A stretch of DNA of 47,490 nucleotides from Scleromatobacter humisilvae (GTDB lineage: Bacteria > Pseudomonadota > Gammaproteobacteria > Burkholderiales > Burkholderiaceae_C): positions 1-47,490 of the forward strand of contig NZ_JAJLJH010000018.1 in the NCBI RefSeq assembly GCF_023231945.1, given 5' to 3'. Below the pieces are notes generated by a model. It had not been told where the DNA came from and made no database searches. It saw only the letters and a program-made list of their open reading frames with translations. The position numbers were made by a program, and so were the translations under genes. Of this stretch, positions 1 through 8,736 are shown piece after piece (the stretch's first letter is position 1; every line of letters begins with the position of its first letter).

Positions 1-108
1 GCGGACTACAACAAGGCCGCGGCGCAGGACACCGCCAACAACTACAACTTCCCGGCCAACAAGACGAGTGCCGTGTCGTACGGCGCGCAGCTGGAAATCT
101 GGTTCTGA
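1..108 (+). CDS. Carbohydrate porin (maltoporin/LamB-like), C-terminal fragment
   Basis: Only the last 35 codons are present; the gene starts left of the window. The tail ends in SYGAQLEIWF, an alternating hydrophobic strand closing on an aromatic residue, which is the outer-membrane insertion signature of a beta-barrel. The wording around GAQLEIW resembles the end of LamB-type maltoporins. It lies directly upstream of a sugar ABC transporter on the same strand, so it is probably the outer-membrane entry channel of that uptake system. With 35 residues visible, another trimeric sugar porin (OprB type) cannot be excluded. Confidence 0.7.
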   Translation, partial: ADYNKAAAQDTANNYNFPANKTSAVSYGAQLEIWF

Positions 109-123
109 TCCTTGTGTGATTCC

Positions 124-148
124 CGCCGCGACCGACCGGGTCGCGGCG
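124..148 (+). terminator. Intergenic hairpin after the porin gene
   Basis: A perfect 10-bp stem (124-133 with 139-148) closes a 5-nt loop 15 nt after the porin stop codon. It is followed by catctt rather than a clean T run. It may be a weak terminator or an mRNA-stabilising 3' end that sets porin level relative to the downstream transporter. Confidence 0.45.
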
Positions 149-186
149 CATCTTGCAACCACGAATATCTGTACGGAGACAAACAC

Positions 187-1437
187 ATGTCCAAGCAATT
201 CAGCCTGTCCGTCGTCGCGCTCGCCGCGATCCTCGGCATGAGCGCCGCCCAGGCGGACGAACTCGAAGTCCTGCACTGGTGGACGTCCGGCGGCGAGGCC
301 AAGGCCGCTGCCGAACTGAAGAAGCAGATGGAAGCCGAAGGCCACACGTGGAAGGACTTCGCGGTCGCCGGCGGCGGCGGCGATTCCGCCATGACGGTGC
401 TGAAGTCGCGCGTGATCTCGGGCAATGCCCCGGCGGCCGCGCAGATCAAGGGCCCGGCGCTGCAGGAGTGGGCCGCCGAAGGCGTGCTGGCCAACATCGA
501 CGACGTGGCCAAGGCCGAGAAGTGGGACGCCGTCCTGCCGCCGGTGGTGGCCAACGTCATGAAGTACAAGGGCCACTACATCGCCGCGCCGGTCAACGTG
601 CACCGCGTGAACTGGCTGTGGGCCAACCCGGAAGCCTTCAAGAAGGCCGGCGCCAAGGTTCCGACGACCTGGGACGAGTTCTTCGTCGCCGGTGACAAGC
701 TGAAGGCCGCGGGCATCATCCCGCTGGCCCACGGCGGCCAGAACTGGCAGGACTTCACCGTGTTCGAAGACGTCGTGATGGGCGTCGGCGGCCCCGAGTT
801 CTATCGCAGCGCGCTGGTCAAGCTCGACCCCGCCGCGATCAACAGCCCGACGATGATCAAGGTGCTCGACACCTTCAAGAAGATCCACGGCTACACCGAC
901 AAGAACGCGCCCGGCCGCGACTGGAACCTGGCGACCGCGATGGTCATCAAGGGCGAGGCCGGCATGCAGCTGATGGGCGACTGGGCCAAGGGCGAGTTCC
1001 TGAACGCGGGCAAGGTCCCGGGCAAGGACTTCGTCTGCTCGCCGGCGCCGGGCACGGCCAAGGACTACACCTTCAACATCGACTCGTTCGCCATGTTCCA
1101 GCTGAAGAACAAGGACAACGAGAAGGCGCAGAAGGACCTGGCCAAGGCCATCATGTCGCCGTCGTTCCAGGAGCTGTTCAACCTGAACAAGGGCTCGATC
1201 CCGGTTCGCCTCGACGTCAAGCTCGACAAGTTCGACGACTGCGCCAAGGAATCGAACCGCGACTTCGTCGCCTCGTCCAAGGCCAACACGCTGCTGCCGT
1301 CGATCGCACACGGCATGGCCGTCCCGCCGGCCGCCGAAGGCGCCATCAAGGACGCCGTCAGCAAGTTCTGGAACGACGACAAGGAAACGTCCAAGGACGC
1401 CCAGGCCGAAATCCTGAAGGCGTCCAAGACGAAGTAA
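187..1437 (+). CDS. Sugar ABC transporter substrate-binding protein (GtsA-like)
   Basis: This is a periplasmic binding protein of 416 aa that captures a sugar and delivers it to the inner-membrane permease. Residues 1-23 form a signal peptide with an AQA cleavage site before DELEV. The N-terminal HWWTSGGEAKA and AVAGGGGDSAMTVLKSR segments match what I recall of the glucose/mannose-binding protein GtsA of Pseudomonas, and the length agrees. I chose the ATG at 187 because GGAGA lies about 9 nt upstream and it is followed at once by the signal peptide. Two permeases and an ATPase follow, separated by a hairpin. The exact substrate (glucose, mannose or an oligosaccharide) is inferred from family resemblance only. 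Confidence 0.9.
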   Translation: MSKQFSLSVVALAAILGMSAAQADELEVLHWWTSGGEAKAAAELKKQMEAEGHTWKDFAVAGGGGDSAMTVLKSRVISGNAPAAAQIKGPALQEWAAEGVLANIDDVAKAEKWDAVLPPVVANVMKYKGHYIAAPVNVHRVNWLWANPEAFKKAGAKVPTTWDEFFVAGDKLKAAGIIPLAHGGQNWQDFTVFEDVVMGVGGPEFYRSALVKLDPAAINSPTMIKVLDTFKKIHGYTDKNAPGRDWNLATAMVIKGEAGMQLMGDWAKGEFLNAGKVPGKDFVCSPAPGTAKDYTFNIDSFAMFQLKNKDNEKAQKDLAKAIMSPSFQELFNLNKGSIPVRLDVKLDKFDDCAKESNRDFVASSKANTLLPSIAHGMAVPPAAEGAIKDAVSKFWNDDKETSKDAQAEILKASKTK

Positions 1438-1479
1438 TCGTCGTCCGACGAGCACTTTTTTCTTCTCCAATGGGCATTC

Positions 1480-1513
1480 GCCACGCGCGTTTTCCGCGCG
1501 CGTGGCGCTTTTT
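1480..1513 (+). terminator. Terminator/attenuator between binding protein and permease genes
   Basis: A perfect 10-bp GC-rich stem (1480-1489 with 1497-1506) has a 7-nt loop and is followed by gcTTTTT. It has the form of an intrinsic terminator inside an otherwise co-directional transporter operon. Partial read-through would give more binding protein than membrane components, as in many sugar ABC operons. Confidence 0.75.
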
Positions 1514-1636
1514 GCTCTTAAGCTCCTCGGGTCGCGGCCCCTGGCGAGCTTGATGCCCCCTCGGGCCCGGCCCTTGCCTGCGACGGCGTCGTCGCACAAG
1601 CCCGCCCCGACCGCGTTACGAAAGCCTCGCCGCTTC

Positions 1637-2515
1637 ATGTCCCGACCCAAAGTCCCCAGCGCCTCCTGGCTGCCGAAGCTGGTCGTCGCGCCCAGCTTCC
1701 TGCTGTCGTTCTTCTTCATCTACGGCCTGATCGCGTGGAACGGCTACCTGTCGCTGTCCGCGTCGCACATGCTGCCGAACTACGAGTTCGTCGGCTTCTC
1801 CAACTACGCCGACCTGTTCGACAACGACCGCTTCCACGTCGCGCTGAAGAACATGGGCATCTTCGGCGTGCTGTTCATCGGCGGCTCGATGGTGCTGGGC
1901 CTGCTGCTGGCCATCCTGCTGGATCAGAAGATCCGCGGCGAAGGCGTACTGCGCACCATCTACCTGTACCCGATGGCGATCTCGTTCATCGTCACCGGCA
2001 CCGCCTGGAAGTGGATCCTGAACCCCGGCCTGGGCATCGAGCACCTGGTGCAGAGCTGGGGCTTCAAGAACTTCCAGTTCGACTGGCTCGTCGATGACCA
2101 GCACGCGATCTACTGCATCGTCATCGCGGGCATCTGGCAGGCCTCGGGCTTCGTGATGGCGCTGTTCCTCGCCGGCCTGCGCGGCATCGACGACTCCATC
2201 ATCAAGGCGGCGCAGATCGACGGCGCGAGCCTGCCGCGCATCTACTGGCGCATCGTCGTGCCGTCGCTGCGGCCCGTGTTCTTCAGCACGCTGATGGTGG
2301 TGAGCCATCTCGCGATCAAGAGCTTCGACCTCGTGATCGCGCTGACCGCGGGCGGCCCCGGCTACTCCACCGACCTGCCGGCCACCTTCATGTACGCGAT
2401 GTCGTTCTCGCGCGGCCAGGTCGCGCTCGGCGCGGCCAGCGCCGAGATCATGCTCGCCACGGTGGCCGCCATCGTCGTGCCCTACCTGTACTCCGAACTG
2501 AGGACCAAGAAGTGA
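1637..2515 (+). CDS. Sugar ABC transporter permease 1 (MalF/GtsB-type)
   Basis: This 292-aa inner-membrane permease has about six hydrophobic segments, beginning with LVVAPSFLLSFFFIYGLIAW. The EAA-loop region that docks with the ATPase is visible as KAAQIDGASLPRIYW near residue 190. The frame is open back to 1502, but residues encoded before MSRPKVPSASW are low-complexity and overlap the preceding hairpin, so the ATG at 1637 is preferred. Its length suits GtsB/UgpA-like permeases. It overlaps the next permease by 4 nt, so the two are translationally coupled and should form a heterodimeric channel. Confidence 0.92.
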   Translation: MSRPKVPSASWLPKLVVAPSFLLSFFFIYGLIAWNGYLSLSASHMLPNYEFVGFSNYADLFDNDRFHVALKNMGIFGVLFIGGSMVLGLLLAILLDQKIRGEGVLRTIYLYPMAISFIVTGTAWKWILNPGLGIEHLVQSWGFKNFQFDWLVDDQHAIYCIVIAGIWQASGFVMALFLAGLRGIDDSIIKAAQIDGASLPRIYWRIVVPSLRPVFFSTLMVVSHLAIKSFDLVIALTAGGPGYSTDLPATFMYAMSFSRGQVALGAASAEIMLATVAAIVVPYLYSELRTKK

Positions 2516-3378
2516 ACCGGCCGCCGAGCTCTCTGACCTGGCATCGCATCGTCCTGTGGACGGCGCTGGTGCTGTTCGCGGTCTGGTTCCTGACACCGCT
2601 GTACGTGATGATCGTCACGTCGCTGAAGGACATGGACCAGATCCGCGGCGGCAACCTGATGGAGCCGCCGACCCACCTGAACTTCGCCTCCTGGGGCAAG
2701 GCCTGGAACCAGGCCTGCACCGGCACCGACTGCGGCGGCCTGAAGCCGTTCTTCATGAACAGCGTGTCGATGGTGGTGCCCGCGGTGGCGATCTCCACGA
2801 CGCTGGGCATCGTCAACGGCTACGTGCTGTCGAAATGGCGCTTCCGCGGCAGCGAGGTGATGTTCGCGATGCTGCTGTTCGGCGTGTTCATGCCGATGCA
2901 GGTGGTGCTGCTGCCGATGAGCCAGATCCTCGGCTACTTCGGCATCGCCAGCTCCATCATCGGCCTGATCGTGATGCACGTGCTGGCGGGCATCCCGTCG
3001 ACGACGCTGTTCTTCCGCAACTACTACGTGGGCCTACCCGACGAGCTGATCAAGGCGGCGATGCTGGACGGCGCGGGCTTCTGGCGCATCCTGTGGCGCG
3101 TGGTACTGCCGCTGTCGACGCCGATCCTCGTGGTGACGCTGATCTGGCAGTTCACCAACATCTGGAACGACTTCCTGTACGGGGTGGTCTTCTCGGGCGC
3201 GGATTCCAAGCCGATCACCGTCGGCCTGAACAATCTGGCCAACACGACCAGTTCGGTCAAGGAATACAACGTGGACATGGCCGCGGCGTTGATCGCCGCG
3301 CTGCCGACGCTGTTCGTCTACGTGGTTGCTGGCAAGTATTTCGTGCGCGGCCTGACGGCCGGCGCGGTGAAGGGATGA
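2512..3378 (+). CDS. Sugar ABC transporter permease 2 (MalG/GtsC-type)
   Basis: This 288-aa partner permease starts with GTG inside the stop of permease 1 (GTGA overlap). It has a hydrophobic N-terminal helix (LVLFAVWFLTPLYVMIV), further membrane spans and the EAA motif KAAMLDGAGFWRILWRVVLP. The family is MalG/UgpE/GtsC in the binding-protein-dependent transport inner-membrane superfamily. The ATPase gene begins 5 nt after its stop. Confidence 0.92.
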   Translation: MNRPPSSLTWHRIVLWTALVLFAVWFLTPLYVMIVTSLKDMDQIRGGNLMEPPTHLNFASWGKAWNQACTGTDCGGLKPFFMNSVSMVVPAVAISTTLGIVNGYVLSKWRFRGSEVMFAMLLFGVFMPMQVVLLPMSQILGYFGIASSIIGLIVMHVLAGIPSTTLFFRNYYVGLPDELIKAAMLDGAGFWRILWRVVLPLSTPILVVTLIWQFTNIWNDFLYGVVFSGADSKPITVGLNNLANTTSSVKEYNVDMAAALIAALPTLFVYVVAGKYFVRGLTAGAVKG

Positions 3379-3382
3379 TGAG

Positions 3383-4447
<1,065 letters not shown>

Positions 4448-4470
4448 TCGTCGGCAGCGGCAATCATCGA

Positions 4471-4499
4471 AGGGGCGCGACGCGGGTCACGCCCCTTTC
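4471..4499 (+). terminator. Terminator after the sugar transporter operon
   Basis: An inverted repeat with AGGGGCG (4471-4477) and CGCCCCT (4490-4496) arms, an imperfect inner stem and a following tttct lies between the stop of the ATPase gene and the convergent osmC-family gene. It probably ends the plus-strand transcript. Confidence 0.65.
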
Positions 4500-4970
4500 T
4501 CATTCCAGCACGGGCTCGCAGCGGACCTCGCAGCGCACCGAGTTCGCGAGGAAGCATTCCTCGTGCGCCTGGTGGTGCAGCGCGGCCAGCGTCGCGGCGT
4601 CGGGCACGCGCGCGCCCGTCACGCGCACGCGCGGGCGCAGCGTGACGAGGTCGACCACCAGCTTGCCGGCGGCGTTGCGGCCCATGCGGCCGTCGGCGGC
4701 GTCCTCGTAGCTGTCGATGCAAAAGCCGGCGCGCGACGCGATGTCGAGGAACCACAGCATGTGGCAGCTCGAGAGCGAGGCGACGAAGGCCTCCTCGGGA
4801 TCGACGGCGCGGGCGTCCGACATCGGCATCGGCACCACGTGCGGCGACGACGACGCGGGCACGACGGCGCCGCCATCGAAGCTCCAGGTGTGCGCGCGGC
4901 TGTAGCGCTTGCCGAGGAAGTCCGAATCGCCGACGCTCCAGCGGATCAGGGCGGTGTGCAGAGGCGCCAT
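4500..4970 (-). CDS. OsmC family protein (thiol peroxidase type)
   Basis: This 156-aa protein belongs to the OsmC/Ohr fold, cytoplasmic enzymes that reduce organic hydroperoxides with a cysteine pair. Both expected cysteines are present: Cys69 in SLSSCHML and Cys139 in EECFLANS. The segment DPEEAFVASLSSCHML is typical of the central helix of OsmC proteins. It is the last gene of a minus-strand trio, starting 12 nt after the amidotransferase-like gene. Peroxidase function is inferred from the cysteine pair; the physiological substrate is unknown. Confidence 0.9.
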   Translation of the reverse strand: MAPLHTALIRWSVGDSDFLGKRYSRAHTWSFDGGAVVPASSSPHVVPMPMSDARAVDPEEAFVASLSSCHMLWFLDIASRAGFCIDSYEDAADGRMGRNAAGKLVVDLVTLRPRVRVTGARVPDAATLAALHHQAHEECFLANSVRCEVRCEPVLE

Positions 4971-4982
4971 GATCGTTTTCCT

Positions 4983-5681
4983 TCAGGCGCGTCGGGCCGC
5001 GGTGACGAGCGCCTCGGCGAGCGGGACACGCTGACCCTCCAGCGCCGCGCGTTCGGGCTGCCACAGCGTGGCGACGAAGAAGGGATGGCCGTCGAGCTCG
5101 ATCGCGCGCAGGTCGCCGTTCTCGTCTTCGGCCGTGCCACGCAACGGGCCGGCGGTGAGTGCCGCGCGGAACTCGGGGTTGAGGCCGTAGCGGCAGCGGT
5201 AGATCGTCGGCGCCGTCGCGGCCGCGTAGGCCCGCGCGATGAGGCTGCCGGGCGCGAGCGCCACGCTGCCGCGCGCCTCGACGAGCGAGCATTCGAGCGC
5301 CGCGATCACCGGCCGGCCGACGCCAGGGTCGCTCTCGGCGTGCATCGCGTCGGGCCAGTCCAGCACGTGGCGCGCGTATTCGAGGATCGCGTGCTGGAAG
5401 CCGCCGCAGGTGCCCAGCAACGGCCGCCCCGACGTGCGCGCGTAGCCGATCGCGCGCAGCGCGCCGTCCAGGCTGCGGTACGGGCTGCCCGGGGCGACCC
5501 AGAAGGCGTCGAAGCCCGCCAGGCGCGCGACGTCGTCGATGCGGTCGCTGGCGAGCCAGTCGAAGACGAGGTCGACGTCGAGCGCCGAGGCGGCGTTGGC
5601 CAGCGCCAGCGGGATCGCGAGATGCGCGGCGATGGCATCGTCGCGGTCGCCGACGATGCCGATGTTCACGAGTGTCGTCAT
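4983..5681 (-). CDS. CTP synthase C-terminal-related protein, glutamine-amidotransferase fold
   Basis: This 232-aa stand-alone protein resembles the class I glutamine amidotransferase half of PyrG, with no synthetase half. The nucleophile elbow is seen as LGTCGGFQH with Cys92 (codon TGC). The substrate-loop-like YRCRYGLNPEFR lies at 161-172. In PyrG the catalytic His-Glu sit in an FHPE motif; here the aligned segment is FFVATLWQPER, so the His is replaced by Gln208 while Glu210 stays. Glutaminase activity is therefore doubtful, though family members may work differently. It is the middle gene of the LysE-OsmC trio, with 10- and 12-nt spacings. Confidence 0.82.
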   Translation of the reverse strand: MTTLVNIGIVGDRDDAIAAHLAIPLALANAASALDVDLVFDWLASDRIDDVARLAGFDAFWVAPGSPYRSLDGALRAIGYARTSGRPLLGTCGGFQHAILEYARHVLDWPDAMHAESDPGVGRPVIAALECSLVEARGSVALAPGSLIARAYAAATAPTIYRCRYGLNPEFRAALTAGPLRGTAEDENGDLRAIELDGHPFFVATLWQPERAALEGQRVPLAEALVTAARRA

Positions 5682-5691
5682 CGCCGCTCCT

Positions 5692-6324
5692 TCAACGCGA
5701 CGCCAGCGCGAGCTTCGCGCCGAGCGCGACGAACACCGCGCCCATCGTGCGGTTCAACCAGCGGCCGACCGCGGCGTCCACGTTCAGCCGCCGGCTTGCG
5801 AACGCGGTGAACAGCGCCAGCGCGTGGCACCACAGCATGCCGTTGATGTCGAAGATCGCGCCGAGCACGATGAACGCGAGCGGCTTCGACGGCGCGTCCG
5901 GCGCGATGAACTGCGGCACGAACGCAAGGAAGAACAGCGCCACCTTCGGGTTGAGCACGTTGGTGAGGAAGCCCTGGCGGAAGATGTCGCGATAGCGCAG
6001 CACGCGCGGCGCGACGTCGACCGCCTGCGCGGCCTCGCCCCTGGCGCGCAGCATGCCGATGCCGATCCACACGAGGTAGGCGGCGCCGATCACCTTGACG
6101 ACCGCGAACGCCGTGGCCGACGTCGCCAGCAGCGCCGACAGCCCGAGCGCCGCCGCGAAGACGTGCACGAACACGCCGCTGCCCACGCCCCAGCACGCGA
6201 CGAAGCCGGCGCGCCAGCCCTGCGTCGCGCTGCGGGCCATGATGAACAGCGAGTCGGGCCCGGGCGTGATGTTGAGCAGCAGCCCGGAGACGATGAACAG
6301 CCACAGGTGTTGGGTTCCGGCCAT
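5692..6324 (-). CDS. LysE/RhtB family amino-acid exporter
   Basis: This 210-aa inner-membrane translocator has about six hydrophobic helices. The N-terminal helix is followed by the family motif NITPGPDSLFIMARSATQG, where the GPD turn is diagnostic of LysE/RhtB exporters that pump out amino acids or homoserine lactones. The ATG at 6324 is chosen over an upstream in-frame ATG because GGAGGG lies just before it and homologues begin at this helix. It is divergent from a LysR regulator 106 bp away, which may control it. It leads the trio with the amidotransferase-like and osmC genes. Confidence 0.92.
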   Translation of the reverse strand: MAGTQHLWLFIVSGLLLNITPGPDSLFIMARSATQGWRAGFVACWGVGSGVFVHVFAAALGLSALLATSATAFAVVKVIGAAYLVWIGIGMLRARGEAAQAVDVAPRVLRYRDIFRQGFLTNVLNPKVALFFLAFVPQFIAPDAPSKPLAFIVLGAIFDINGMLWCHALALFTAFASRRLNVDAAVGRWLNRTMGAVFVALGAKLALASR

Positions 6325-6413
6325 GCGGCCCTCCGCGTCGAAAGAGAACCGCATCATCGCGCCGTCGCCGGATGCAGTAAACGCCACCCGGAGAACTTCT
6401 TTGTTGCGTCCAG

Positions 6414-6427
6414 CGGATTAATATCCG
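6414..6427. promoter_or_regulatory. Inverted repeat and -10-like box in the lysE/lysR divergent region
   Basis: CGGAT and ATCCG arms flank TAAT (6414-6427), forming a perfect 5-bp inverted repeat ending 3 nt before the lysR ATG. The TAATAT inside it (6419-6424) is 6 nt from the ATG and could be the -10 of a leaderless transcript. The repeat could bind the LysR protein for autoregulation. Both roles are inference. Confidence 0.45.
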
Positions 6428-6430
6428 GCG

Positions 6431-7318
6431 ATGGACAAGCTCCGCGCCATGAAGACCTTCGTGCAGATCGCCGACGACGGCAGCCTGACCGCCGCGGCCG
6501 GCGCGCTGGGCATGTCGCTGCCGGCGGTCGTGCGCAGCCTCGCCGCGCTGGAAGCGGAGCTCGGGGCGCGCCTGTTTCAGCGCACCACGCGCCGGCTCGC
6601 GTTGACGCACGAGGGCCTGCAATACCTGGCGCGCAGCCGCGACATCCTCGCCGCCGTCGCCGAGGCCGACGCGAGCCTTGCAGACGAGACGCAGGCCCCG
6701 CGCGGCCGGCTCACGGTCACCGCGCCGGTGCTGCTCGGGCAGCGCGTCGTGGCCGACTTCGTCACGCGCTTCGTCGGCGCCAACCCGCGCATCCGCTGCA
6801 GCGTCCAGCTGCTCGATCGCTACGTCGACCTGGTGGACGAAGGGGTCGACGTGGGCATCCGCATCGGCGCGCTGGAGGATTCGTCGCTGGTCGCGCTGCG
6901 GCTCGGCGAGGTGCGGCAGGTGGTCGTCGCGAGCCCGCAGTTCCTGCGCCGCACGGGCACGCCGAAGCATCCGGCCGAGCTGCGCACGCGTCCGTGCGTT
7001 CGGCTCGCCGGCCCGGCGCGCCCGGGCTGGCCGTTCCACGACAGCGGACGCAGGTTGCATGTCGCGGTGGACGGCCCGCTCGACTTCAACCACGCCGGCG
7101 CGGCGCTGCTCGCCTGCGAACAGGGCGCCGGCTTCGGCCAGTTCTTCTCCTACCAGGTGCAGGACGCGCTGCGCGACAAGCGGCTGCGCATCGTGCTGGC
7201 CGACTTCGAATCGCCGCCGCAGCCCGTCAGCATCGTCTACCCGCACGCGCGGCTGCTGCCGGCGCGCACGCGGGCATTCATCGAGGCCGCGAAACGCGAA
7301 CTGGCGCCGCTCTTCTAA
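6431..7318 (+). CDS. LysR family transcriptional regulator
   Basis: This 295-aa DNA-binding regulator has an N-terminal winged helix-turn-helix (residues 1-60, with GSLTAAAGALGMSLPAVVRS and LEAELGARLFQR) and a periplasmic-binding-protein-like effector domain from about 90. It belongs to the CrgA/DsdC-like short subgroup common in proteobacteria. It is divergent from the LysE-type exporter operon, its probable target. No Shine-Dalgarno is visible before the ATG. Its stop overlaps the convergent chitinase stop by 4 nt. Confidence 0.93.
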   Translation: MDKLRAMKTFVQIADDGSLTAAAGALGMSLPAVVRSLAALEAELGARLFQRTTRRLALTHEGLQYLARSRDILAAVAEADASLADETQAPRGRLTVTAPVLLGQRVVADFVTRFVGANPRIRCSVQLLDRYVDLVDEGVDVGIRIGALEDSSLVALRLGEVRQVVVASPQFLRRTGTPKHPAELRTRPCVRLAGPARPGWPFHDSGRRLHVAVDGPLDFNHAGAALLACEQGAGFGQFFSYQVQDALRDKRLRIVLADFESPPQPVSIVYPHARLLPARTRAFIEAAKRELAPLF

Positions 7319-8616
7319 CGGAGCAGCGGCAAGTTGCCGACGCCGAAGTTCATCGCGTTGAGGATGTCGCCGTTGTCCTGCGACAGCTCCCACGCGAACA
7401 CGCCGGCCAGCCCGGCCTCGCGCGCGAAGCGGCCCTTGGCGATGACGGCGCGCGGGTCGTCGTAGCCCATGAACAGCGCGTTGCGGGCGTTGTAGAGGTT
7501 CCAGGCCTGCGTCGTCGGGTCATACACCACCTGGTATCCGTGCAGTCCGTTGCCCGCGCGGTCGATGTAGCGTGACGCGAGCTCGCGCCAGTCGCTCGCA
7601 CCTTCCGGCGCCGGGTACGTTCCGGTGTGCGGCTCGCCGCTGAAGCCGTGCCCCGGCGCGGGCTTGCCCACGCCCGTGAAGCCGCGGCCGTACATCGCGA
7701 CGCCCGCCACGAGCTTGCCCGCGGGCACGCCGGCGCCGGTCATCGTCCTCACCGCGGCGTCGAGGCCGTCCTCCGCGCCGTCGGCGCTGGCGCGCGGCGA
7801 GGTGTGGTTGCCGGTCGCCTTCGTCCAGCTGCCGTAGTTGTCGTAGGTCATCATGAAGATGTAGTCCATCGACTTCGCGGCGTCGCGGTAGTTCACCTTG
7901 TCGACGATCACGTGCTGGGTGTTGATCGCGGCGGTCAGGATGTACTTGTGGCCGTTCTGCGCGGTGAGGGTGTCGAGCGCGCCGCGCAGCGCCGCCATCA
8001 GGTCGGCGTACCCCTGGCCGTCGGCCGGCGAGCCGAGCTGCACGCCGTTGGCGGCGCCGTTGTTGGTGGGATGCTCCCAGTCGATGTCGATGCCGTCGAA
8101 CGCCGGATGCGTGCGCAGGAAGTCCGCCGCCGACGTCGCGAACGCGGCACGCGGCGCGGCGTCGTCTGCGATGAGGAACAGCGGATCGGAACCGCCCCAG
8201 CCGCCCACCGACGCCACCACCTTCACGTGCGGCGCGCGCGCCTTCAGGCGCGCGAACGCCGCATTGAAACTGTCGTCGATCGCCGACGTGGCGAGCTGAT
8301 AGTCGCCCTTGCCCTCGCACTTCGGCGCATCCTCGGGCAACTGCCCCGGCCCGCAGACGTGCAGGAAGGCGTAGATGACGTGCGTGACGCTGTCGCCGTG
8401 CAGCGCGTCGACGAGCGCCGTCGGCTGCCAGTTGGGCGTGTAGACACCGACGATCTTGCCGCCGCTGCGTTCCCATTCGAGCGGCTTGCCGCCGAACAGC
8501 GGGTACGGCGCCGTGGTCGACCCCGCTGCGCCTGCCGGCCACGCCAGCATCGGTGCCAGGGCGATCGCGATGGCGAGCAGGCGGCGGCCGAATCCGGGAG
8601 CGATGGCAGGCGTCAT
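7315..8616 (-). CDS. Secreted GH18 chitinase
   Basis: This 433-aa glycoside hydrolase family 18 enzyme cleaves beta-1,4-GlcNAc links in chitin. Residues 1 to about 32 form a signal peptide (RRLLAIAIALAPMLAWPAGA). The strand motif SVGGWGG (136-142) and the catalytic DGIDIDWE (174-181, acid Glu181) are intact, as are MTYDNYGSW and the late FAWELSQDN. No chitin-binding module is seen, so it is a single-domain secreted enzyme. The ATG at 8616 is set by the signal peptide; the frame remains open far upstream only because of GC bias. An AT-rich region with operator-like repeats precedes it. Confidence 0.93.
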   Translation of the reverse strand: MTPAIAPGFGRRLLAIAIALAPMLAWPAGAAGSTTAPYPLFGGKPLEWERSGGKIVGVYTPNWQPTALVDALHGDSVTHVIYAFLHVCGPGQLPEDAPKCEGKGDYQLATSAIDDSFNAAFARLKARAPHVKVVASVGGWGGSDPLFLIADDAAPRAAFATSAADFLRTHPAFDGIDIDWEHPTNNGAANGVQLGSPADGQGYADLMAALRGALDTLTAQNGHKYILTAAINTQHVIVDKVNYRDAAKSMDYIFMMTYDNYGSWTKATGNHTSPRASADGAEDGLDAAVRTMTGAGVPAGKLVAGVAMYGRGFTGVGKPAPGHGFSGEPHTGTYPAPEGASDWRELASRYIDRAGNGLHGYQVVYDPTTQAWNLYNARNALFMGYDDPRAVIAKGRFAREAGLAGVFAWELSQDNGDILNAMNFGVGNLPLLR

Positions 8617-8651
8617 GGGAGAGCGATGTCGTTCGGGCGCAGCTCGACCCA

Positions 8652-8689
8652 CTCGAACCACTTTAGTACCACTATATATCCAATTCGAG
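8652..8689. promoter_or_regulatory. AT-rich operator/promoter region between chitinase and TPR genes
   Basis: Two nested inverted repeats stand out in an AT-rich island: CTCGAA (8652-8657) with TTCGAG (8684-8689), and inside it TTTAGT-ACC-ACTATA (8662-8676; 5 of 6 arm pairs match). On the minus strand a TATATA box lies here, suitable as the chitinase -10. A GntR- or LacI-type regulator responding to chitin breakdown products is a possible ligand, but the regulator is not identified. Confidence 0.45.
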
Positions 8690-8736
8690 CGGATCGGGAA
8701 GGTCGCATCGCGAGACCCGTGCACTACATTGCCACC

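Noticed and set aside
4983-5681. Possible selenoprotein in the CTP-synthase-related family
   Set aside because: The nucleophile codon is TGC (Cys), with no in-frame TGA, so no selenocysteine is used here.
5539-7575. Long plus-strand frame of more than 600 codons across lysE and lysR
   Set aside because: It overlaps two well-supported genes on both strands and reads as Arg-rich low-complexity sequence.
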